Positions 23,850 to 33,868 of a stretch of DNA of 64,000 nt are shown here, in pieces. The position numbers and the translations under genes are program-made. The stretch is from Isoetes taiwanensis (lineage: Eukaryota; Streptophyta; Lycopodiopsida; Isoetales; Isoetaceae), in the NCBI GenBank assembly GCA_021234155.1, contig JAJEKV010000533.1, positions 62,001-126,000 on the forward strand, given 5' to 3'. Within the stretch, counting starts at the first letter, position 1. The number at the start of each line of letters is the position of its first letter. The notes beneath the pieces were generated by a model, which saw only the letters and a list, made by a program, of their open reading frames with translations, had not been told where the DNA came from and searched no databases.

Positions 23850-25445
23850 GTAGTTAGTCGGAGGGGCCTCCACCCGGTCCGAACCACTCCTCTTCGCCAA
23901 TATTCGAGGGAAGATGGTTAGAAGGAGAGTGGCTCAGGCGGGCTAGAGGCACTTGGGACTAAAAGCAGGGGAGAATACAAAGTCACGTGTAGTTGTAGAA
24001 TGCAAGCCTGGCTTCCTCTCACGTGGTTTCCCTGTGGTTAGTTGTAAGGGCCTCCACCCGGTCCAGGACCCCTCCCTTCCTCGCAATATTCGGCGAAGAT
24101 GGTTCGAAGGAGAGTGACTGACCGGGCTGAGGCCACTGCTACCATACTGCGGAGAATTATCGGCTAAAAGGGATTCTCGACTTGGCGAAGTCGAGAATGC
24201 GCTGACGTTGGCACGTCTGCATTCACCGACTGCGCAAGTAGAATGCCTTGGCCATCGAGAACTCGGTTAGTACACCGCAGTGCCGGTTGGTTAAAAGGCA
24301 TTCTTACTTTGGCGAAGCAGAATGCGGACATCAAGCTCAATGGTTTCCTGTGTGGTTAGTTGCGCAGGCCTCCACCCGGTCCGGAGCCCCTCCCTTTGGC
24401 GATATTAGGCCCAAGATGGTTCAAGGAGAGTGGCCTGGCTGGGTAGAGGCCAACTGCGACCAATAATAAGGAGATTAGGCGGCTAGAGGATTCTCGACTA
24501 GCGAGTCGAGAATCACGCTAGTTTTAACCGTGTCTACATTCTCGACTTTCGCCAAGTCGAGAATGCCTTAAACATCGAGAACTCCGGGATGGTACACATG
24601 GAGTGCGGTTGGGTAAGGCATTCCCACCTTGAGCGAGAAATACATACAAGAAGCTACGTGGTTTCCTGTGGGTTGCTAAGAGTTGGCACAGAGACGGTCA
24701 AAACAACTTCCCTTCGCAATGTCAGGAAGATAGAAGGAGAGTTGTTAAGACTATCTGAGCCAGCTCTAAAGTGCACTAAATGCCGTTTTTTCGACTCCAC
24801 GAGTGAGAAGCGGCCAGCACCTCAATGATTGTCCTTGAGGCCTCCACCTGTCGAGCCCATCCCTTCGCAATATTCGGCGAAGATGGTTGAAGGAGGCGGT
24901 CTTTGATTGGGTAGAGGTGCTGCGACCACCTAAGAGAATTGGGTTGCTAAGAGTTGGCTGAGGCGGTGAAAACCACTTCCCTTCACAATGTCCCAGGAAG
25001 ATAGAAAGAGAGTGGTTAAGACTGCCCAGGCTAGACAGCTCTTGTCGCACTAGAGCCTCGTTTTCTAATCGACTCCAGTCAATTGGCGACTCACGGGTTG
25101 GTTAGTCGCCGAGCCTCCACCCAGTCCGAGCCAATCCTCTCGGCAATATTCGGCGAGCATGGTTGGCGAGAGTGGCTCGCTGGGTGGGAGGCACCTCTGA
25201 CTTGCACAAGGGCCATTGGTGGTATCACATTCTCACTCCGAGTCGAGAAGGCTGCAAAGCACTAAAGAATGTGAAGACATTGGGTAGCCGCGGCAATCGG
25301 AATGAAGTCGAGAATCCTCAACCGGGATAGCGAGTCCGTATTGGTGCGCTCCTCTTCTGCTTCTGAAGTCGAGAAGTTCTCGACCGGGCGAAGTCGAGAA
25401 GAAGGCTCAGATTTCCTGGGATTTGGCAAGTCAAGTATTCTCAAC
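23850..25445. repeat. Complex tandem array with hairpin spacers
   Basis: A unit of about 100 bp (GCCTCCACCCGGTCC, then CAATATTCGGCGAAGATGGT, then GAGAGTGGCT and GGGTAGAGGC) recurs at about 23868, 24049, 24367, 24838 and 25110. A related variant (GTTGCTAAGAGTTGGC) lies at 24674 and 24951. Between units lie perfect or near-perfect hairpins such as TTCTCGACTTGGCGAAGTCGAGAA variants (24174, 24482, 24539). The array is non-coding. Confidence 0.75.
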
Positions 25446-26430
25446 TCGCCACTCCTTCCGTGATGTCTCTGCGATTGGGATTTCTTTGTGAGTTAGAAAT
25501 GGAGATTGCGTGAAGCAATTCCTATTCTTAGTTCTTTTGGGAGAAAGACATTCCCTAGTTATGTTACGTTAATGCTACGCAATATCTTACTTCCTAACAC
25601 CGGTCTCACGATGATTTCTATCTCGGTTGCTTGCTACTACTCTAACCACTATTCTCACTTGTGCCAGTACAATGTATTCAATTCAACCACAAGCAAGAAA
25701 AAGATAACAAAACAAAGAAAACAATACAAAGGGAAAAGCAGATACTTGAGAGATTAGTGAGATTAATGAGAAAACAGAGAACAAGTGGAGAACAAGAAGA
25801 GAGAAATGAGATTAAAAAGGGTATGATATTACAAAAACATACGGAAGATTTCTTTGGATGAGGAGGAGGCTTCCATGTTCGCTTCCATGTGGGTATAGTC
25901 GTTCATAAAAGCGTGAATAAGGATTTGTCGAACATGTAAATTGTATCGGGGATTAATAAGAGCCTCTAACAACGGAATATAAGTAAAAAATGCACTAAAG
26001 GACTTCTACGAGAAAACTAAAAGCGGCACTAAAAGGGCCTCACTTTCTTCTCGAGCGTGGTTGCGCCCGCTCGAACAATCAATCAGAACGCGAGAACCTT
26101 CGGCCGGAAGGCGTCTTTGATCCGTCGACCAAGCTCTTGTCATAAGATGGCCTTGGAATCGCTCGGTTCGATCGATCGCTGATCGAAAAAGCAGGCGCTT
26201 TTAAGGAAAACATGAGCTCGAAGAGTGATCGAGAAAAGCGAGGGGAGGAAGAATGGTGGGGAGAGGAAGAGGGTGCGGTTAATTAAGCACCCTCGAACCT
26301 AAACAAAAAGTGCAATAATAAACTTACATCGCGTGTAGGCCATGCCCTCCATGGCGATGGCGATCGACATTCTTGACATGGCCACGCTTTCAGCCTACGA
26401 GGCGCCCACGTGGCCATGACAAGATATGAA
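25446..26430. other. Stretch without a recognisable gene
   Basis: AAAACAAAG-rich sequence near 25690-25760 and GC-richer sequence near 26030-26280 are present. No domain is visible in any frame. Confidence 0.4.
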
Positions 26431-26690
26431 AGGTTAGGTTATATGTTTATATATATTTATCTTATGTATTTAATATGGTTTCAATTGGTTGAATAGTTTC
26501 AATAGTTATATATGGTTACAATGTTTACATATGGTTTAGAATGAGTATGGTTGTATGCTTTAATATGGTTATATGATTTTTAGTTAATATGGTTGTATGA
26601 TTTAATATGGTTATATTTAATATGTTTGTATGGTTTTATATGGTTCATATGGTCATATTTGTGGTGTTTGGGGCTATATGGTTTTAATGT
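26430..26690. repeat. AT-rich degenerate minisatellite (ATATGGTT family)
   Basis: About fifteen imperfect copies of TTAATATGGTTGTATGATT-like units follow one another. The base composition is very different from the GC-richer DNA to the left. Confidence 0.75.
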
Positions 26691-26970
26691 GAGCTTTTTC
26701 ATTGGGGAGCATGTGAGATGAGTAAAATGGAGCGGGGAAGTCCGTGAGAGGCCATTGCCCTAGGCTCCAATGGAGGAAGGTGGGTTGCCTTTTTGTTGCA
26801 CCCTTGCAACTGGGCGGTATTTGGCAGAGGGCATAATAGCTGCAGTTGATCCATTTGATAGTGTGAATGATGAGAGAAATTTTGGGAGATGAACATCTTG
26901 GAGTTGGCATTGTGAAGCTTCTTATCGAAGTTGATACAATCATGTCCTGGGAAGCTCTAGTGATTGCATT

Positions 26971-29625
26971 GTGTGCTCAAGGCTGCTGGAGTCCCAAGCT
27001 CAGTTGAGATGGCCAATTAGATATATTACACACAAGAATGGTGATACTCTAGAATGCCCTACTGAACTACACACCCCAAGGCCCACCCAAGGCCATGTGG
27101 AAGATTTGGTGGTCGATGAGCATCCTTTGATCACAAGGAAGAGACGCTATGTCTTTCATAAAAAAGCAGCCAAAGGGTGCCCAAGAGGCCTAAGTGACAA
27201 ATATTTAGAAAGATGGAAAGTATGGCACCAACCAAAGAAAACACGGAGGCAATTAGGGGACAAGAGTGTTGTAACCTAGATTGCCTGATCTTGATACAAT
27301 GTGGATGACCTCGTCTTGGATAATTTCCCAATACATTGGACTGACTTCAAAAAAGATAGGATTAATTTCATTTACTCCTTGTGTAGGAATTCGGCTATGA
27401 TGAAAACACGGGACGTCTACTATATCAATTGAGGGGCATGAAGGTATGTATGAGAGCATTGAGATGGATTCTTGGGGTGAGCAAGTCTTCATTTTACAGA
27501 TACTGGGAGCAGGTTAGAAAAGGGCACAGTTTGTTCCAACATGGTAATGCACTCACTTTGAAACCTAGAGCAAATACTCTAAAGGCCATTGCGGTCTTGA
27601 GAGCTTTGTGAGATACATGTCTCAATCTATGCCCCACAAGTCGAGAAGGTGAGCGAGCACGGTGTGCGAGTGGTGCAAAGAGTGTTGCCACAACACTATA
27701 TCCAAAAGGAGTGCCTTAAGGAGGTCAACTCCATCCTAGAAACCTCTTGGAGGTAGGCCTCTTTCTCAATCACATTTCAGCAAGTTATGGAGCACTCACT
27801 TCTCGGGCGTGAGTGTCCTACAACACATGCCATTCTCAAAGTGCAACACTTGCATTCAACTCAAGGATACACTTGCATCAAGCTGCAATAGAGAAAGAAA
27901 GAATGGCAATTAGGGAGCAATTTGCAGATCACCAAAGGGACCAAATATCATGTGTAGGCAGTTGTATTGGCAAAGTGAAGAACATTTTCTACGAGATGCG
28001 TTGGGACAAATTTTTGTGTATAATTCATGATAAGATGGACCAACACAAGACTTTCTTGCCAAAGCTAGATCCTTTACCCAAGCGTTGTCAAAACGCTTTT
28101 TGGATGAAAGTAAATCCGGCGGGTGTATTAACACATGGTCATGGAACCGGAACATATGGTCATTTTGTGCTTGATCTATGGAGAGATGATCCAAACTTCC
28201 ATGTGAGCTCTATTTTCAAGTGCACGAGAACACTAGAGAAAGGATCGATAGAAGGGAGGAGGTATTCCCCTTGGCACCCATTTTGAGGCTTTGATGGATG
28301 ATCAACCGCTTTGTTACCAAAGGCGGATAAAAAGCTCACATCCAAGGTGTCTAGTGAATCAAGGAGGACTTGGGATGATTTCCCTTACTTGAGAAATCTT
28401 TGAGGAGCTATGTGTTCAGTTGGACAACTGTTGGAAAGAAAACAGAATAGATGGATGTTTGGGGCAATGTCATACTTGACGGTAGTGGGAGTATTCAAAG
28501 TTGTGAAAGTGGGATTCATGATGGTTGGGCATACGCATGATGATATAGATGGATTCTTTGGAACTTTCTCCACCAAGCTCAAGAGAAAACGTGACCACTC
28601 TCCCCGAACTAATGGATGTGTTTGAGAGCTGCATTGACCCCAACCCAATGGCTTTCTTGATGGATGAGGTTGCATTGGAAATCATTTGTAGAAGGATACT
28701 TGCTAGATGGTAAGGACCGGGTTGAGGACACATAAAAAGCCACTTCAGTTCAAGTTTTGGGTTAGGGATGGAATACCAATCATGCAATATAAGTGGAGAC
28801 CAGGTGACAAGTTGTGGATGCACTGTACAAGGTATCGAGTTGTGGCAAAGGGGTCTTTGTTGGTGAAGTTCTCATTCTAAAGGGCAGCCAAAACCACTAC
28901 CTCCACCCAAGGCAGTCAAAAGACTCTAGCCAAGCTGGTGAAGGGCATCAAGGATTACATAGCAACCTTGGGATGATGTTGAAATGGAAAGCACACCTCC
29001 ACTCTTAAGAAAAATCAAATGGACTCCCCTAATCAAATCTTGGGAGAAAGTTGTGACATGCTTGGGGAACAGCCATGTGGGGAGGGAGCTAAGAGGCGGG
29101 TTCTTGCCCGAGTCAAGATGGGAGGGTTCTCAAGGTGCAAGCACGTCTAAGAATGCTCACTTGGGTCCCAACAAGGGTTCCAAGTGGTTTGTGGGAAGTA
29201 AGGCCTCAAAGCCGAAGTGGTTTGATCTTCCCCGAGTGGGATCCCTTTGAGGACATCAAGGAAGGATACTTTGTGCTAGTAAGGCTGATGATGAGGACTA
29301 TCCAATATGGTTAGGGGTGGCACTCTCTGATGTAACCACCACTATGCCTGATGGAGAGGAGTTGCGTCCTGGATTCCAAATTCAATATTGGGAGCCCATT
29401 GGGAGACACAAGAAGGGCAACTTGAAGGAGCAATACACTGACTGCTGGGAGAAGAAGTGGAGGGCAAATCATGCTGACCCTCAAAGGAGGGAATTGGTGG
29501 AGTGTGTGGTATGGTCATATCCAAGTTCTCACATTGCAAAGGACAACACACACAAGATCCCAAGAAGGGAGATGGACAAGGCCATGAGCAACCTCCATGC
29601 TATATCATTGTATGAGGGTACATAA
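26971..29625 (+). pseudogene. DUF7869-type protein, broken
   Basis: Pieces in order: a basic N-terminal part (26971-27279); GVSKSSFYRYWEQVRKG (27475-27530); IIHDKMDQHKT (about 28020-28053); THGHGTGTYGHFVLD (about 28131-28172); QLDNCWKEN (28416-28442); then VGFMMVGHTHDDIDGFFG (about 28508-28561). A C-terminal part has QYWEPIGRHKKGNLKE (29381-29430) and DCWEKKW. From memory of the family, LDNC...ENKN and VGHTHEDID motifs identify DUF7869, a putative nuclease or transposase-like domain of unknown role, often found in repetitive gene families. Several frameshifts break the gene. The duplicated segment starts inside its C-terminus at 29511. Confidence 0.6.
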
Positions 29626-29804
29626 TATTGAGAAGTTTGAAAACTTTCTCAACTAGTGGTTTGTAAAATTTATGAGGAAAACAAGTAACCCAATTCTATG
29701 TGTGTCATGTGTAATTCTATTCAAGCAATCAATTCAGAAATTTCTTTTATGGTGTGTGAGTCCCATTTTCAGTCCGAGTCCCAAAATTCAAGATTTGTCC
29801 CACT

Positions 29805-32800
29805 TTAATTAAATACGACTTTTGTATTATTTGCAGGAGTGTTAGAATCCTTTAATATTGACAAAGGTTTAGATGGAGGTTTAGCTACAAGATAGGTATC
29901 CCTTAACAGCTCATCATCTCCCCATCTGATATTCCCTAAGTTTTCTTTATTTATAGTATCAACGTCTTCCTCACTGTCAGAAATACCCCCTGGGATGAAC
30001 TCAAACATATTGTTTATGGAGTTATCAAACAAACATTTCTTAGAACTATTTTGAAAGGGGACTTGCCTGGAAAGTTGAGCATCTTCCTCCACGTCTTGAG
30101 AATTGGAGATGATCTCGGGACTCAGGCTTTGAGGAGCTTCCTTGTTGATTTGAGAAGTCTGTCTGTCAGGTGTATCCAAAATTATATCCTTCTCTGTCAT
30201 AATTTCTGTAGCTTGATCTAGAGCAGCCTGATCTTGGTCTTGTACTATAAGACTTTGTTCTGAGCTTGTGCACAGTATACCTTCTTGTAGAGTAGCCATT
30301 TCCTTCTCAATATCAGTAGAAATGGTTTGGCAGCCATAATTCACAGAAGACAGATTTATTTCCAAATCAATGAGGGGTTCAAGCTGGATTAAAGTGTTTG
30401 AGGGAGAGGGTTGAGACAAAAGGTCTGCAGGTGTATTGGATGAGGGATGAACATGAAGATCAATCAACTGCTCATAATTTTCAGAATTCAACAATTAATT
30501 AGAATCATGGTTAGTATTAAGATCTGCAAGTATCTGGAAATGGTTGTAGCAGAGGACCTTGTTTTCCATTTCAGTTTGCTTTGATTTATCTATCTCCAAA
30601 AACGTTCGGTTAATCCTTATGTCCATGTCTCTATCTGAAGTCTGAGGTTGGAATTATTGAATTCTCTGTCTTTGATCTTGAATTATCACTGGGAGGTTGA
30701 ATTCTTCTTGTCTCTGATAACCAAGGTGGTCATATTTTTGAAGTTTGAGGTATGGCTTTGTCTAATTAATGAATCTCCCTTACTGCCTTGATTGAGATTC
30801 AAAGAATTTGACAGTCTAGAATTATTTAGGTTTTTGGCATCCTGAATAATTCTGTCTAGTGTGGAATGCAGATCCTCTGTTGATCTTGCATCCTGATCCA
30901 TAGGAGCTTTGCCTTTATGATTGAAATCTATTTCTGAATAACTTTAATTCCAAAGGCATTTTTATTTGCATTTACTCCTGTTAAAGAACTTCTGTTTGAT
31001 GTCGAGTCAGAAATATGAAAGCCCTGAGCATTCTTTTGTTTATCCTTTTCAATTCTGTTCTTGTGGATTCTCCTTTGAGATCCATTCACTCTTTTCCAAG
31101 CGAAAGCATTGGTATTGCTTGGATCTTCCAGTGTAGTTGGCCCTTGAAGAACTTGTGAACTGATATTTTTATGTGCCATATTTTCTGCTGTATTTTTTAT
31201 CTTATTTGCCTCATTTGATTCCTTTGAGGGAATTGTACTCACTGTGGCATCTGCTTGCTTGATGGGAGTTGTCTTACAATTTTCATACCAAAAGTGCCTG
31301 TAATCACATGTCCGGCAATGAGGAAGCTGGGAACGACCATCTTAGTGATAGGATTGATTTACGTCCCAAAAGCATCAGAGAAGGGAATGGAAGTGGGAAC
31401 AGGTTTGGTAAGACCAATTTGAATGAAAGCTCGGGGAGGTCTCTCAGGGGAATATTCTGTAGAAATATATGTGCCAATGGAGTTGAATAGAATTCTGAAA
31501 CAATCTTCATTCCAATAAATTGGATTGAGCCCATGTAAAGTGGTTGATGCAATGCACAAGGACTCAAATGAAGATGTATCTAGCCTAGGATGCCATTTAA
31601 GAAAGCATATTTGAAAACTTTCAAAAGCCAGATGACCACGGTTTAGTAAGAAGTTTGCTGTTCTGGAGTTATCACATTCAATCATAATAAATTGATAGTT
31701 TAGCCAGTACGGGTTTATTTTTAATAGTGGTGTACAAAAATGCGAAATTTCAGCACGTCTTCGACACCTTACTTTTTTTGTGCAAGCTTGTTTGACGGGC
31801 TCAACGGGCATAATGAAGTCTGGCGACGACCATTATGACACTCCAGCGATTGGCATTTTGAGACTTAAAGCACGATCGAAGCACCAAGAATCGCAGATCA
31901 TTAAGATCGGTGTACTTCCAAAATTCGTCAGTGATCAACCTGGTCTGGTGAAATGAGCATTATGACGTTCAAACGATGAGCATTTTGAAATTCGAAGCAG
32001 GATTGAAGCACCAAAAATCCGTAATGATGGCGGCATAGCGCGCTTCTCGAAAATCGTTAGTGATAAACGCAAATCCGAGGGCCATCATTTTTTGATGGGT
32101 GATGAAAATCTCTGACGTGCTGTTGAAGTTCAACTTGAAGGGCTATCAGCACTTTATCAGCACCTTATGTCGCGACGTGCTAAATTGTACACCACTATTA
32201 AAAATAGACCCGTACATGGCTTTGATGAGAATGCCTTTCTGAAGGTTTTGGCAGAAGGTCCAAAGTTTTTCAAGATTGATTCCACATTTATTAACCTTGA
32301 CTAGAACAGCTGTGTCTATCAGAGTTGACATCTTAGCATGAACAGAAGGGAGATTTAAAGAAATACCATGGTACAAAGCTTGTTTGTTCCCTTCATCAGC
32401 TCGGGCCTCCAGTAAAGCAGCATCCAAGGCATTGTCACTATAGACATCTCTGACAGGTTTCGAAACTCCATATGGCATGTGAATTTGAGTAGAAGGATGC
32501 AGAAATGGGAGTCAACCATAAAGATCAGAATCCTTTGTGAGGTTATCCCAAAGCGGGGAACCTTTCGAAGTTCTAGGATGCATGATCTGATTATCAGAGA
32601 GAAGGTTAGAGAAATCTCCAAAAATCAGACAATTTTTTGGGTTTTCTTGAAAAAGTCTTAACTGGTGAAGCAAAATCGGTCGCTCAGAGTCTCCTAGTTG
32701 AGCAAAATCGTGGAGAAAAGCAAGGAATTTAGGGCTAAAATTGTCTTTAATATCCATGAAAAAGGCTCAGGAGTTTATAGCAGAGACACTTGAGAAGAAT

Positions 32801-33254
32801 GGAAAAAGAGGAGGGAAAAATAATTCAAGAAGGTGGAAGAAAGAAACTAAAAGGGAAAGCTAAATGGATCGAAATCAATTCTATCACGAAGAGATCAAAG
32901 AAACCGTCCTCATTGTCCAAATTCTGCATCATTGTATAATTTAACTGTCAATTTTGTGTCTGTCCAGTCACAATTTACTCGAAAAATAGCAGAGGCCTCT
33001 GTGTTTTTGTTCCCAATGAATTCTTCTAACCAAGATTGGATGATTTCAACTTCGAATTCTTCACAGCTCGGCACAAATGAGTATTCTGAATGGAAATTTT
33101 CTTCTAGGAACAGTTTTTGTGTGACCAAAGATTGCCAAAGTTGAGAAGCAGATCCTCTTAAATGGCCACAAGTTAATCTACCTCTGTCTTGGAGGATTAC
33201 AAAGAAATTTGTATCCATCGATGTTGAATTGGCGGGGAATTCATGTGGCGGCAA
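29805..33254 (-). pseudogene. LINE ORF1 (unit A), broken and MITE-interrupted
   Basis: The minus strand carries, in order: an N-terminal segment starting near MDTNFFVILQDRG (33215), a DUF4283-like RNA-binding region (SLNLPSVHAKMSTLIDTAVL; after the MITE, FIMIECDNSRTANFLLNRG, ESFQICFLKWHPRLD), and a long low-complexity acidic tail (FEFIPGGISDSEEDVDTINK). In unit B the zinc knuckle CQTCDYRHFWYENC is readable, but here a base-call difference near 31360 disrupts it. Plant LINE ORF1 proteins bind the element RNA. Frame breaks occur near 32900, 32620, 31360, 30920 and 30500. Confidence 0.8.
31711..32211. mobile_element. 501-bp MITE inside LINE ORF1 (unit A), TSD GTAC
   Basis: The ends are inverted repeats starting GGGT(T/C)TATTTTTAATAG and containing GGTGTAC. 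GTAC flanks the element at 31707-31710 and 32212-32215. Removing it plus one GTAC joins KAM to YWLNY in frame, giving a continuous ORF1 on the minus strand. It resembles the element at 397-718 in its GGGT ends, 4-bp duplication and GGTGTAC at about position 18-25, so both probably belong to one superfamily. Confidence 0.85.
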
Positions 33255-33868
33255 CCTCGGATTGCTAGCCTCTACATGGCTAGCAAGGATTTTGGATTGA
33301 ATTGGATGCTAGAGAAGCACATTTTTCAAAAAACATGCAAGAAAGGGATGCAAACTGAAAAATTCACTAGAGGACAAAAAATCCAAGAAAATAGGCACTC
33401 GAGCATTTTCCAGCCCTTAGACTTTCTCGTGCTCAAGCTTTGCCTTGAAGCCATGCTAAAAAAGGACTCGTGGGCCGAATTCCAAAAGGTATCCAAAATA
33501 CCTGTATTTGTGGAACACTTAAAAGGATCTATTTTGAAATGAGCTTGTTAGATCTTTTTGGGGGTGTAGGCTTCTTATTGCCAATGTAAAGTTTTCCAAA
33601 AGATCCTTTTTGTTTCTTCAAAAGTTACAATTGAGGTTATTGTATTTTGATCCTGACTGAAGACCTTGACTTACTCTGATCCTGACTGAAGACCTTGACT
33701 ATTCTTGAAGTTCTGGTTTTTTATATAAATTTTGAAAAAACTTTGCCAAGCTTGCCTATATACATAACTCTATTATATTCTGATTTGCCTATATCTCTAG
33801 GCAGTCGAATTATATTGTATGTTTTTCCTTAATTAATGAAAAAATCATCTCGTACCTTCAAAAAAAAA

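Larger units (their letters stand above)
29797..33868. mobile_element. LINE copy in unit A with inverted ORF1 part
   Basis: ORF1 sequence reads on the minus strand from about 33250 to 29805. The LINE-type 3' end, with TTAATTAATGAAAAAATC and a short poly(A) at 33860-33868, reads on the plus strand. An inverted 5' part joined to a normally oriented 3' part is the signature of twin priming during LINE insertion. The switch point lies between about 33260 and 33560. ORF2 is absent. A 29-bp tandem repeat (TGATCCTGACTGAAGACC, 33648 and 33677) lies in the 3' region. No convincing target duplication was found. Confidence 0.65.
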
